DNA of 64,000 nt, taken from the NCBI GenBank assembly GCA_021648025.1, contig JAKITO010000003.1, positions 62,001 to 126,000 of the forward strand. The letters run 5' to 3'. The position numbers and the translations under genes are program-made. How positions within the stretch are numbered: position 1 is the first letter of the stretch; each line of letters opens with the position of its first letter. Below, in pieces: positions 33,135 through 41,816 of this stretch. Origin of the DNA: Paracoccaceae bacterium. GTDB taxonomy: Bacteria > Pseudomonadota > Alphaproteobacteria > Rhodobacterales > Rhodobacteraceae. Under the pieces are notes generated by a model. It made no database searches. It was not told the origin of the DNA and worked only from the letters and a program-made list of their open reading frames with translations.

Positions 33135-34199
33135 CTACGCCACCAGCGCGCCGTCGGGCGCAAAGTAGAAACATTTGGATGGTTCCATGAAGAACGGATA
33201 GGTTTTGCCGATGTCATAAGGGAAAACACCCGGCGACAAGGACACCCAGTTCTGCTGATCAAAACTGAAATGCGCGCTGCTTTCAGAACCGCTTAACTCG
33301 GCCACCTGGACAGTGCCCGGTATTACGATCTGGGTTTGGGATTTTCGTTCGGGTGTTATGTTACTGGGGCGAATGGCGATGGAATATGGCCCATCTGTCA
33401 AATCTGCCGCTTTACCGGCGACAGGCCATGAAGCCACAGTATCCAGGTGAATTTCATTGCCCCGTTTGATGACCGAGGCCGAATTGATCGGTGGGTTTGA
33501 AAAAACCTGTGCTGACACCAGATCACGGGGTGCGCGGTAAATCTCTGCGGTGACGCCAAACTGGACAACCTGACCGTCATTCATCAATGCGGTATGGCCC
33601 CCCAGCATCAGCGCCTCTTCGGGTTCAGAGGTTGCGTAAACCACAACCGCCCCGCGTCCGGCAAACAGTTCGGGCAGTTGTTCGCGCATTTCTTCGCGTA
33701 ATTTGTAGTCAAGGTTGGCCAATGGCTCATCCAGAAATACTGCGGTGCTTTCCTTGGCAATGGCGCGCGCCAAGGCTGTGCGTTGCTGTTGGCCACCTGA
33801 CAATTCGTCGGGGCGGCGCTTTAGCATCGGGCGCAGCCTGAGAATATCCGCGGCCTCCTCAACCCGGCCCTGAATTTCGCTTTCGGCCATGCCGGCAACC
33901 CGCAGGGGTGACGCGATATTTTCAAATACGGTCATATGCGGATAGTTGACGAAAAACTGGTGCACCAGGCTGATATTTCGCTTTTGGGTGGACAGTTTTG
34001 TGACATCCACGCCATTCATGAAAATCTGACCTGCCGCGATGGGTTCCAGCCCGGCCATAAGTTTGATCAATGATGTTTTACCGGCGCCGGTTTCGCCCAG
34101 CAGCACATTGAAATGCCCAGGCTGCAATATCAGGCTGGTGGGTTTGATATGGGTAACCGCGCCCACGCGCTTTGTTGCGTCTTTTAGTTCCAGGGTCAT
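33135..34199 (-). CDS. glpS: Glycerol-type ABC transporter ATP-binding protein GlpS
   Basis: A 354-residue ATPase with Walker A LGETGAGKTS, a regular signature LSGGQQQRTALARAIA and Walker B AVFLDEPLANLD. The H-loop region reads VVVYATSEPEEAL, with Ser/Glu where most importers have His-Asp (THD). Since GlpT has the normal TH D loop but an altered signature, the two subunits look complementary, each supplying part of one good catalytic site. It is the first cytoplasmic gene after the binding-protein gene, separated by a hairpin region. Confidence 0.88.
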   Translation of the reverse strand: MTLELKDATKRVGAVTHIKPTSLILQPGHFNVLLGETGAGKTSLIKLMAGLEPIAAGQIFMNGVDVTKLSTQKRNISLVHQFFVNYPHMTVFENIASPLRVAGMAESEIQGRVEEAADILRLRPMLKRRPDELSGGQQQRTALARAIAKESTAVFLDEPLANLDYKLREEMREQLPELFAGRGAVVVYATSEPEEALMLGGHTALMNDGQVVQFGVTAEIYRAPRDLVSAQVFSNPPINSASVIKRGNEIHLDTVASWPVAGKAADLTDGPYSIAIRPSNITPERKSQTQIVIPGTVQVAELSGSESSAHFSFDQQNWVSLSPGVFPYDIGKTYPFFMEPSKCFYFAPDGALVA

Positions 34200-34269
34200 T
34201 TGGGCAGCATTCCATTATCGGCTCACCTGACGCAGTCAGGTCAATCTGGCAGGGTATATTGGTCTGAAA

Positions 34270-34320
34270 ACCGGGGTCACAGGACCCCGGTAAATGTTGG
34301 CCCGACGTTTGCCGGGCCAA
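34270..34320 (-). terminator. Two strong hairpins between glpV and glpS
   Basis: Reading the minus strand from glpV: first TTGGCCCG/CGGGCCAA (34320-34297), then CCGGGGTC/GACCCCGG around a 4-base loop (34290-34271), followed by TTTT. The pair resembles a partial terminator and 3' stabiliser, as often found after genes for abundant periplasmic binding proteins. Confidence 0.75.
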
Positions 34321-34331
34321 CTGAGAGGGTC

Positions 34332-36068
34332 TTATTCAGACGCCCAACGGGCGACCAATTCGTCATAGTTGACGGTCACGCCTTGGGGTTTCTCGTTGTC
34401 CAGCGGCGGTTTGGCACCACCGTTGGCATACCAGAATTCGGCTGACTTTTCTTCGTTCAGACGTGGACCACAGCCGCCGTAGACACCGGCCGCTTCATCC
34501 ACCGCCTGCATCCGGGCCATGGTGATATCCATTTCCTCGGCCAGGCGATCCATTGCCTGTTGCGGGGTAAATGCACCGGAATTCACGTCGCCGATTTGCT
34601 GCCACCAGATTTGTGCCAGCTTGGGGTAATCTGGCACGTTAATGCCGGTTGGCGACCATGCCACACGATCGGGCGAACGGTAGAATTCCACCAGACCACC
34701 CAGTTTACCGGCACGTTCCGAGAAACTTTCGTGGTTGATTGTCGTGTCACGGATAAAGGTCAGACCAACGTGGGATTTTTTCACGTCAACCGTCTTGGAC
34801 ACAACAAACTGGGCATAAAGCCATGCGGCCTGTGCACGATCAGGTGGCGTGGATTTCAGGAATGTCCAGGAACCCACATCCTGATAGCCAACTTTTTGAC
34901 CGGTTTCCCAGTAAGGACCATGGGGGCTTGGCGCCATGCGCCACAAGGGGGTGCCGTCGGCATCAACCGTGTTGTTGCCCTCGGACTGCGGCTTGACCAT
35001 GTCGGCGGTAAACGCGGTGTACCAGAAAATTTGCTGGGCTACGTTACCCTGAGACAGGGCCGGAAGTGACTGGTAAAAGTCAAACGATGCGGCACCGGGG
35101 GGGGCATAGGCCCGCAGCCATTCGTCCCATTTGCGGATCGCATAAACCGCCGCCGGCCCGTTTGCTGCGCCACCGCGCGATACGGATGCACCTGCTGGGT
35201 TGCAGGAACCCGCTTCCATACGGATGCCCCATTCGTCGATTGGCACACCGTTGGGTTCACCTTTGGAACCGGCACCGGCCATCGACAACCACGCATCGGT
35301 CATCCGCCAGCCCAGATCAGGCGCACGTTTGCCATAATCCATGTGGCCGAAAATCGTCGTGCCGTCGATTTCCTTGACGTCTTCGGAAAAGAACTGCGCG
35401 ATGTCTTCATAGGCAGACCAGTTGACCGGCACGCCAAGATCATAGCCATATTTGGCCTTGAACGCGGTTTTCAGGTCTTCGCGGTCAAACCAGTCTTTGC
35501 GGAACCAGTAAAGGTTGGCAAATTGCTGGTCAGGCAACTGATACAGATCGCCATCAGGCCCGGTTGTGAACTGGATACCGATGAAATCCTCAAGGTCCAG
35601 ACCAGGATTGGTCGTTGCCGCCCAATCACCGGCCATCTGGTCGGTCAGATTATAGGCCAGTTGCAGGCGTGAATGGGTGCCGATCAGGTCACTGTCATTC
35701 ACATACCCATCATAAAGGTTCCGGTTGGTCTGCATCTGTGTTTGCACAGCCTGCACAACTTCGCCTTCGCCCAGAATCTGGTGGTTAACCTTGATCCCGG
35801 TGATTTCTTCAAACGCCTTGGTCAGCACTTCGCTTTCATAGCCGTGTGTTGGAATGCCTTCCGACAAAACGTTGATTTCCATGCCGGTATATGGTTGGGC
35901 AGCTTCAATGAACCACTGCATTTCCGTCATTTGTTCGTCTTTGGACAAGGACGAGGGCTGAAACTCCTCATCAATCCATTTCTTGGCCGCAGCGACGTCC
36001 GCAAACGCCCCTTGCGATCCTGCAATCATGGCCCCAGCCGCGACTGCACAAAGCAGATACTTTCGCAT
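34332..36068 (-). CDS. glpV: Glycerol-type ABC transporter substrate-binding protein GlpV
   Basis: A 578-residue extracellular binding protein of family 1, longer than usual sugar binders, as is typical of GlpV. A signal peptide (YLLCAVAAGAMIAGSQGAFA) is followed by AAAKKWIDEEFQPSSLS, conserved in the group, and later IFGHMDYGKRAPDLGWRMTDAWLSM. The cysteines in EAGSCNPAGASVSRGG and YGGCGPRLNEEKSAEFWY may form disulfides. ATG 36068 has GGGAGGA upstream. It heads glpV-S-T-P-Q-DUF2160; no glpK, glpD or glpR is in the window, so glycerol is inferred from family. Confidence 0.88.
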   Translation of the reverse strand: MRKYLLCAVAAGAMIAGSQGAFADVAAAKKWIDEEFQPSSLSKDEQMTEMQWFIEAAQPYTGMEINVLSEGIPTHGYESEVLTKAFEEITGIKVNHQILGEGEVVQAVQTQMQTNRNLYDGYVNDSDLIGTHSRLQLAYNLTDQMAGDWAATTNPGLDLEDFIGIQFTTGPDGDLYQLPDQQFANLYWFRKDWFDREDLKTAFKAKYGYDLGVPVNWSAYEDIAQFFSEDVKEIDGTTIFGHMDYGKRAPDLGWRMTDAWLSMAGAGSKGEPNGVPIDEWGIRMEAGSCNPAGASVSRGGAANGPAAVYAIRKWDEWLRAYAPPGAASFDFYQSLPALSQGNVAQQIFWYTAFTADMVKPQSEGNNTVDADGTPLWRMAPSPHGPYWETGQKVGYQDVGSWTFLKSTPPDRAQAAWLYAQFVVSKTVDVKKSHVGLTFIRDTTINHESFSERAGKLGGLVEFYRSPDRVAWSPTGINVPDYPKLAQIWWQQIGDVNSGAFTPQQAMDRLAEEMDITMARMQAVDEAAGVYGGCGPRLNEEKSAEFWYANGGAKPPLDNEKPQGVTVNYDELVARWASE

Positions 36069-36116
36069 CCTAATTCCTCCCTTGGTTTCATTTTGCCGGT
36101 CCATGCCAGCTGGCAA

Positions 36117-36146
36117 ATAATCGCCGCAGCAAAGCGAGAAAGTCAA
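36117..36146 (-). promoter_or_regulatory. Candidate promoter of the glycerol ABC operon
   Basis: On the minus strand TTGACT (36146-36141), an 18-base spacer and GATTAT (36122-36117), about 50 bases before the glpV start. An A+T-rich interrupted inverted repeat (AAAAATTTAG...AATTTAATTTTT, about 36150-36178) lies upstream and may bind a regulator. Confidence 0.45.
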
Positions 36147-36147
36147 A

Positions 36148-36408
36148 CTAAAAATTTAGTATTAAGAATTTAATTTTTGGGACAGCTTGTAGTCGCTTGA
36201 TTTCCCAAGGTAATATTTCCGGTCCCGAACGAAAACACTCACCCACCATCATGGCGTGGGTCTTGGCCTTGGAAAGATCAAGGGTGTCGGCGTCCCAGTT
36301 ATAATTGCCGGAAAATTCATTATCCGGTGACAGGAACGGGTGGGTTTTGTCGTCGCCCTTGATCTGGGTGACTTGGTGCATACGCGCCCGTTTGGCGCGC
36401 TGTTCCAC
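36148..36408 (-). pseudogene. Possible gene scrap resembling DUF3604
   Basis: An 86-codon open frame reads GDDKTHPFLSPDNEFSGNYNWD, then DLSKAKTHAMMVGECFRSGPEI. This recalls the DUF3604 pattern (hPFLSPNDEFADFENWD...) though the domain is normally part of a protein of 600 or more residues. Neither end continues in any frame in a convincing way. It may be the remnant of a deleted gene; it could also be coincidence. It overlaps the presumed glp promoter region at its 3' end. Confidence 0.3.
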
Positions 36409-36905
36409 ATGGAACTGGTCGATGGGTGACCGGTGAACCGGGCATCTGTCGGGAACATGAAACCGTTGGGCAGGTTACATTTTCCATTCCGGATGATCGC
36501 ATAGACCCTCGTCGGTGGGCCCTTTTTGTGTCAAGACCGATCCTGATGGAAATGCGGGACGGTACACCGATTGCCCTGCGACGGAAACTCCCTTATCTTT
36601 TGCGTGCGATTCCAATTTGTTTTGGGCGATTTGTGATACTCTGCTGTTTGCAGTCCCGATCAATATACCGTCCGATTTATTCTGAGAAACCCGATTGCAA
36701 TCATGGCGGCAAATATGAAAATCTTTTGAAGGGGGCGCGTCACACAGCCTTGCTATTTTGATCCAAAATCAATGGAAAAGTCTTCACCCACTAGTGGTAA
36801 ACAAGTACTTCGTCAATATTCGCTATCCCCAACTATCACTTCCCATTTTCAAAGCTGCGCTCAAGGCATTGCCAATTTATCTTGGCAGGTGTGGCGCGGG
36901 TAGAC
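36409..36905. other. Intergenic stretch, no gene recognised
   Basis: About 500 bases between the DUF3604-like scrap and the tRNA-Gly promoter. Short open frames on both strands have no recognisable motif or ribosome site. Base composition is more A+T-rich than the flanks in the second half. It may hold decayed sequence. Confidence 0.5.
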
Positions 36906-36934
36906 TTGACGTCACTATACCGTTGAATTAGTAC
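36906..36934 (+). promoter_or_regulatory. Candidate tRNA-Gly promoter
   Basis: TTGACG (36906-36911), a 17-base spacer and TAGTAC (36929-36934), ending 13 bases before the mature tRNA. Confidence 0.6.
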
Positions 36935-36947
36935 GAAAACCTAGTGA

Positions 36948-37021
36948 GCGGGCGTTGTGTAGTGGTAAGACCTTAGCCTTCCAAGCTAATGACGCGGGTT
37001 CGATTCCCGCCGCCCGCTCCA
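36948..37021 (+). tRNA. tRNA-Gly (anticodon TCC)
   Basis: The cloverleaf is complete. The acceptor stem is GCGGGCG/CGCCCGC. The anticodon loop CTTCCAA gives anticodon TCC. The T arm is CGGGTTCGATTCCCG, and CCA is encoded at 37019-37021. It reads GGA and GGG codons. Confidence 0.97.
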
Positions 37022-37468
37022 AAATTATCTGGCATATGAAGAAATAACTTAACAGTGACTCAAAAACTCAGTGTTTCAGCCTAACCGTAACGCAACCTAA
37101 GAATTCAGAACAACAAGGCCCCGGAAAGAAAGACGATAAAAAGACGTTAAGTTTCTGGACTGTCCTATGTGCCCCCTCCCGGATGATTACACTGATCCTC
37201 GCCTGCACCGACATGGGGTGAGAAATCTGCGCGATCTGAGGGAAAAGCCCCCGGACCGGTGCAAATTGGTTGAACTTTCCTCTGACCTGCGTTGCATTTT
37301 GCTCAAAATGCCAACATTTCAGCGCTCAAAGCGCCTTGTCAGAGAAAAATTCACCTCAATTTTCCCTCGGCCTGGAGTTTCAAATCAGACACTAAAAGAA
37401 CCCTTTGACAACCCCTTCGCTGCAAGTGGCTTGATCAGCGTCATATCCCGCCGGTGACCGTTGTCTTG
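37022..37468. other. Intergenic stretch after tRNA-Gly, no gene recognised
   Basis: About 450 bases. The only longer open frame (37167-37457, plus strand) has no known motif, no clear ribosome site and unnatural composition. No repeat of the tRNA 3' end was noticed that would mark an attachment site. Confidence 0.5.
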
Positions 37469-38330
37469 TCATTTGGTGCCATCCGCGCCCTTGCGAATAT
37501 GTTTCAGGAGGGCGGGGCCCATCGGGGTGCTGGCCATGCGCCGGACGTTGCCGGCCACATCGCGCACCTTGTTGACCCACCCCTGCACCTCTTTCTTAAC
37601 ATCCTCGATCGCCAGATCGCGCAATTCGGTCATCGGTTCCAAACCGGCCTGCGGGTTCTGACGGCTGGCAATGACTGCCAGCACACCGGCCAGCCCCATG
37701 TTGGCCAATGCCACGGCCGGCGCGGCCAGGGACGGCGACCACAGGGTTTCAAGCCAGTAGAACGCCGCCACATTCAACATCACCAGCCCGATGACCGCGA
37801 CCAGCCCCGCCACAACCAAGCCGATCACCGGGATGAAGTTGAGCGCGAAGGTCAGCAGGCTGACAAAGGATTTGACCCCCACATAACGTTGCAGGCTATG
37901 CGAGATTTCCCGCATCACTTCCGGCAGATGGCGGCCGATCCGGCGATGTCCGGCCGATATCTGCACCTTGCGGGCACGGGTGCCGCGTTCGGCCATCATG
38001 AACACCACATAGAGGCAGATCAGCCCAAAGGTGACCAGGAAGGTTCGCGCGCCGCCAAAGGCGCTGGTTGCCACCAGGGACATGTCGATGCCAACGATCA
38101 TCTCTTTCAGCACATGCGCCGCAGTGTTGCCCAGCAAAGCGGCGACACGGGCGACGGCATTGTCCAGTTCGGTCTTGTAGCCCGGCATGGTCTGGGCAAG
38201 TTGCGTGGCCTGGCCGGCCAGAATGTAAACCAGCACCGCCACCCCGACAGGACCACGACCACCCCTATGAGATTGGCCAGCCAGACCGGCAAGTCATGGG
38301 ACAGCGGCCACAGTTCACGCACCCGGTCGC
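37469..38330 (-). pseudogene. Frameshifted, internally deleted chimera of an AI-2E-family transporter and a phage-holin-family (Holin-X) protein
   Basis: The minus strand encodes LPVWLANLIGVVVVLSG in one frame and continues in another as VAVLVYILAGQATQLAQTM. Adding one G to the four-G run at 38243-38246 joins them. The combined part matches AI-2E (PerM) transporters up to RYVGVKSFVSLLT, then jumps to FALNFIPVIG, losing a helix. From there it runs into AFYWLETLWSPSLAAPAVAL...VLAVIASRQ, which looks like the C-terminal part of the small Holin-X/DUF1469 proteins, with the usual MTELRDLAIEDVKKEV tail. The N-terminal 80 or so residues of the transporter are missing. It is best read as a deletion fusion of two former neighbours. 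The frameshift alone could be a sequencing error; the fusion could not. Confidence 0.65.
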
Positions 38331-38414
38331 GATTGGTTCCGGGGCATGTTGCAACGTTGCGCCAAGTTGTGCAACGTCAGAAGCATGGTCGCGGCACCAA
38401 TAAGGGGAACGGGA

Positions 38415-39269
38415 ATGCAGATGATTGGCGAACGAGGCCTGAAAATGGCCGCCCGGGCCTTGTGGGACGCCGCCGCGCGGTTCGACCGCAAGGGCGGTTG
38501 GATGATGTCCAGCCATATTGCCATGTCGATGATGCTGGCGCTGTTCCCGTTCATCCTGTTCGTCGTCTCGCTGGCCGGTTTCCTGTCACAGGACGTGAAT
38601 ACCGATAATCTGGTCGACCTGATTCTCGGGGCCTGGCCCAAGGATGTTTCTGAGCCAATTATTGCGGAAATTCAGACGGTTGTGATGTCCTCCTCAACCC
38701 AGTTGATGACCATAGGCGGCGTGCTGGCGATCTACTTTGCCTCCAATGGCGTGAATGCGGTGCGGGTGGCCATGACGCTGGCTTACCGCGACGAGGACAC
38801 CCGCCCGTTCTGGCGCGCACGGCTCTTGTCGCTGGCCTTTGTGTTGGTGGGCGGGGCGCTGGTGCTGATCGCGGCTTTGTTCGAAGTGGCGCTGCCGCTG
38901 TACTTCAGCCATGTCACCGAGGCCGTGCCCGGCAGTTGGAGCGACTGGTTCACCGATGAGCGCCTGAATATCGGCCTGATCCTTGGCGTGCCGGTGCTGG
39001 GCGTGACCGCGTGCCACCTGTGGTTGCCGGGGCATCGCCATGCCCTGCGCCATATCTGGCCCGGTGTTGCGCTGACCCTGGCTCTCTGGCTGGCTGGCAC
39101 CCAGGCCTTTGCCTTATATATTGTGCGGTTTTCCACCTATGGTGCCACCTATGCCGGACTGGCCGGGGTCATGGCGGCGCTGATATTCATGTATCTGATG
39201 GCGGCCATCCTGATTCTCGGGGCTGAATTCAACGGCGCATTGATTGCCCGGCGCGGCTCTGACATCTAG
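38415..39269 (+). CDS. YihY/BrkB-family inner-membrane protein
   Basis: A 284-residue protein with six hydrophobic helices. Family sequence includes GGWMMSSHIAMSMMLALFPFILFVVSLAGFL at the first helix, TIGGVLAIYFASNGVNAVRVAMTLAYR, and at the end TYGATYAGLAGVMAALIFMYLMAAILILGAEFN, the most conserved YihY block. Despite the old RNase BN label the family is a membrane protein of unclear function. ATG 38415 has AAGGGGAACGGG upstream; longer frames have none. It diverges from the decayed AI-2E/holin locus. Confidence 0.9.
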   Translation: MQMIGERGLKMAARALWDAAARFDRKGGWMMSSHIAMSMMLALFPFILFVVSLAGFLSQDVNTDNLVDLILGAWPKDVSEPIIAEIQTVVMSSSTQLMTIGGVLAIYFASNGVNAVRVAMTLAYRDEDTRPFWRARLLSLAFVLVGGALVLIAALFEVALPLYFSHVTEAVPGSWSDWFTDERLNIGLILGVPVLGVTACHLWLPGHRHALRHIWPGVALTLALWLAGTQAFALYIVRFSTYGATYAGLAGVMAALIFMYLMAAILILGAEFNGALIARRGSDI

Positions 39270-39270
39270 G

Positions 39271-39295
39271 TAGATACTTTACATCTACATGTAGG
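39271..39295. other. Alternative small dyads downstream of the YihY gene
   Basis: GTAGAT (39271-39276) can pair with ATCTAC (39284-39289), or CTACATGTAG (39286-39295) can pair with itself; the two are mutually exclusive. There is no T-run. Possibly a weak terminator or chance. Confidence 0.3.
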
Positions 39296-39481
39296 TACCC
39301 CCTCGGGCAGGCTGTTGGCGGATCAAACCTGGATGCGGCGGCACCTGGGAGAGTAGTAGAAGAAGAATAATGCGCGTGCGATCAGGTGAAGGCGCGGGGG
39401 CACCTTAATTGTAAGGTATTGAAATCATCTGCGGTCAACGTGTCCCGCAAAGATATTTAACCTGTTGAATTTAAACGAAAC

Positions 39482-39558
39482 TGGTAGGCCCGGTAGGACT
39501 CGAACCTACGACCAAAGCGTTATGAGCGCTCTGCTCTAACCAACTGAGCTACAGGCCC
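39482..39558 (-). tRNA. tRNA with CAT anticodon (elongator Met or Ile2)
   Basis: Minus strand, acceptor stem GGGCCTG/CGGGCCT (first pair G-U), anticodon loop CTCATAA with anticodon CAT, T arm GTAGGTTCGAGTCCTAC, and encoded CCA at 39484-39482. It is not an initiator: there is no C-A mismatch at the stem end and no GGG/CCC anticodon stem. The variable loop TTGGTCG resembles lysidine-modified tRNA-Ile2 of other bacteria, so Ile(CAU) is as likely as elongator Met. Confidence 0.93.
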
Positions 39559-39572
39559 GCCTGCGGCCTTGC

Positions 39573-39894
39573 CTAGAGAGCGGCGCCTGGAGGGTCAAGT
39601 AGGGATGGTAAAAACTGTTGGATATGCGGGGCTATGCCCGGCCAGAGAAAAACAACCAAATAGATAATCGCGACCAGGCCGGTCCCAAAACCGGATAGGT
39701 CGGTGAACAACGCCAATCCGCCGGGGCTGTGAACATTGGCGATAACCCAGGCAGGCGTCGCGGCAATCAGCGGATAGACAAAGGCCAGGGTCAGGCAGCA
39801 ACGCGGTTCGATACCAGGCGAATAACAACCCCACCACCGGCAGGATGCCCCCAAGAATGGGCAGCACGCCGTTTGTCTCCAGAAATCCCATCAT
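39573..39894 (-). pseudogene. Frameshifted small membrane-protein gene
   Basis: From ATG 39894 the frame reads MMGFLETNGVLPILGGILPV-VGLLFAWYRTALL; the continuation with hydrophobic pattern LTLAFVYPLIAATPAWVIAN and SGFGTGLVAIIYLVVFLWPG lies in a neighbouring frame. The two together would make a three-helix protein of about 105 residues with no known family. Either a true frameshift or a base-call error lies at about 39785-39800. It stands between the CAT tRNA and purM. Confidence 0.5.
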
Positions 39895-40047
39895 CGCAAA
39901 GGCGTCATTATCTATCGTTCACTCATCAAGGTTGCACCAGCCCGCCCAAGCACCCATTGAACAAAAGCAGATAATGCGTGCTTTTCATTGGTGGGGTGCC
40001 ATTGTATTGCGCGGGTCAGGGTTTCAAATCTTAGGGGTACGGCGGCG

Positions 40048-41112
40048 ATGTGCGCGCAAAAATCTGAGAACACCGGCAAGAATGGCATGACTTACGCCGA
40101 TGCCGGGGTGGATATCGACGCAGGCAACGCCTTGGTCGAGCGGATCAAACCGGCGGCCAAACGCACGGACCGCTCCGGGGTGATGGCCGGGCTTGGTGGG
40201 TTCGGCGCGTTGTTCGACCTTAAGGCCGCCGGGTTCAGCGACCCGGTTCTGGTGGCGGCCACCGACGGGGTTGGCACCAAGTTGCGCATCGCCATTGATA
40301 CCGGTTTGGTGGACGGGGTCGGCATTGATCTGGTGGCCATGTGTGTCAACGATCTGGTGTGTCAGGGCGCCGAGCCGTTGTTTTTCCTGGATTATTTCGC
40401 CACCGGCAAATTGGATACGGACGTGGCCGCGCGGATCATCGAAGGCATTGCCGAAGGCTGCGTTCGCTCGGGCTGTGCGCTGATCGGTGGGGAAACCGCC
40501 GAGATGCCGGGCATGTATGTTGACGGCGACTTTGATCTGGCCGGGTTTGCGGTGGGGGCGATGGAACGCGGGGCGACCTTGCCGCACGCGGTGGCCCCCG
40601 GCGATATCCTGTTGGGGCTGGCCAGCAACGGCGTGCATTCCAACGGCTATTCGCTGGTGCGCCGTCTGGTTGAACATTCGGGGCTTGGCTGGGATGCGGA
40701 TTGCCCGTTTTCAGGTGGCTCGCTGGGTCAGGCTTTGTTGTTGCCGACCCGGCTTTATGTGCGGTCCTGTCTGGCGGCGATCCGGGCGGGTGGTGTGCAT
40801 GCGCTGGCCCATATCACCGGCGGCGGTCTGAGTGAGAACCTGCCGCGGGTTCTGCCGCAGGGCATGGGGGCTGTGGTTGATCTGGACGCGTGGGAATTGC
40901 CCGGTGTTTTCAAATGGATGGCCGGGGTTGGCGGGATGGAACAGGGCGAAATGCTCAAGACGTTCAACTGTGGGATCGGCATGGTGATGGTCTGTGCACC
41001 GGATCAGGCCGGGGCGATTGCAATGATATTGGACGAGGCCGGCGAACAGGTAACCCGCATCGGCGAGGTGACGGATACCCCCGGAATGCAATTCAAAGGC
41101 GCGTTGATGTGA
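40048..41112 (+). CDS. purM: Phosphoribosylformylglycinamidine cyclo-ligase (AIR synthetase)
   Basis: A 354-residue enzyme of purine synthesis that closes the imidazole ring using ATP. Conserved motifs: [20 protein letters not shown] at the N-terminus, [38 protein letters not shown] and [15 protein letters not shown]-like sequence ([20 protein letters not shown]). ATG 40048 has GGGG upstream; ATG 40087 (MTYADAG) is an alternative. purN begins inside its stop codon, so the pair is coupled. Confidence 0.97.
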   Translation: MCAQKSENTGKNGMTYADAGVDIDAGNALVERIKPAAKRTDRSGVMAGLGGFGALFDLKAAGFSDPVLVAATDGVGTKLRIAIDTGLVDGVGIDLVAMCVNDLVCQGAEPLFFLDYFATGKLDTDVAARIIEGIAEGCVRSGCALIGGETAEMPGMYVDGDFDLAGFAVGAMERGATLPHAVAPGDILLGLASNGVHSNGYSLVRRLVEHSGLGWDADCPFSGGSLGQALLLPTRLYVRSCLAAIRAGGVHALAHITGGGLSENLPRVLPQGMGAVVDLDAWELPGVFKWMAGVGGMEQGEMLKTFNCGIGMVMVCAPDQAGAIAMILDEAGEQVTRIGEVTDTPGMQFKGALM

Positions 41113-41705
41113 GCCACAAACGCGTGGCCATCCTGCTGTCTGGGGGTGGCTCGAACATGCTGGCCTTGCTGGACAGTATGACCGGTGATCACCCGGCGCG
41201 CCCCTGTCTGGTGCTGTCCAATGATCCGGCGGCGGGCGGGTTGACCCGCGCCGCCGCACGCGGCGTGGCGACGGCGGCGGTGGACAGTCGCCCCTTTCGT
41301 GGCGACCGGCTGGCGTTTGAGGCGGCGTTGATAAAACCGTTGCAACAGGCCGCACCCGATATCATCTGTCTGGCCGGGTTCATGCGGGTGTTGACGGCGG
41401 ATTTTGTCAGCCGCTGGCAGGGGCAGATGCTGAACATCCACCCATCGTTATTGCCAAAGTATCGCGGGCTGCACACCCATGCGCGGGCACTGGCGGGGGG
41501 GGACGTGTTTCATGGCTGTACGGTGCATGAAGTCACGGGCGTGCTGGACGATGGTCCGATCCTGGGACAGGCGCGCCTGACAGTGACACCGGATGACACC
41601 ACCAAGAGCCTTGCCGCGCGGGTTTTGAAACAGGAACATCAGCTATATCCACAGGTGTTGCGCCGGTTCGCAGCAGGCGACAGAACGCCGGTCTGCTTGG
41701 GGTGA
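41109..41705 (+). CDS. purN: Phosphoribosylglycinamide formyltransferase (GART)
   Basis: A 198-residue folate-dependent enzyme of purine synthesis. [19 protein letters not shown] binds the ribotide phosphate, and the active-site block is [22 protein letters not shown] with the catalytic Asn-His-Asp set completed by [18 protein letters not shown]. The start is GTG 41109, which overlaps the purM stop (ATGTGA); the longer upstream open frame lies in purM and is a shadow. Confidence 0.96.
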   Translation: MSHKRVAILLSGGGSNMLALLDSMTGDHPARPCLVLSNDPAAGGLTRAAARGVATAAVDSRPFRGDRLAFEAALIKPLQQAAPDIICLAGFMRVLTADFVSRWQGQMLNIHPSLLPKYRGLHTHARALAGGDVFHGCTVHEVTGVLDDGPILGQARLTVTPDDTTKSLAARVLKQEHQLYPQVLRRFAAGDRTPVCLG

Positions 41706-41816
41706 ACCACGTTTGCATTACACTTGGTTGTCTTCTATGAGTGGCCCTTGTGGGGGGCTTTGTCGGCGGGAAAAACCCGCCATGCAGCGAAATGATCCGT
41801 GAAAGAACCAAACGCC

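Noticed and set aside
37167-37457. 96-codon plus-strand open frame after tRNA-Gly
   Set aside because: No motif, no ribosome site, and Cys/Arg/Pro-rich composition typical of chance frames.
36948-37468. Possible integration (att) site at tRNA-Gly
   Set aside because: No integrase gene and no second copy of the tRNA 3' end was found in the window.
39482-39558. Initiator tRNA-fMet
   Set aside because: The acceptor stem and anticodon stem lack initiator features.
40890-41108. Long N-terminal extension of purN inside purM
   Set aside because: PurN family length and the GTG overlapping the purM stop fit a start at 41109.
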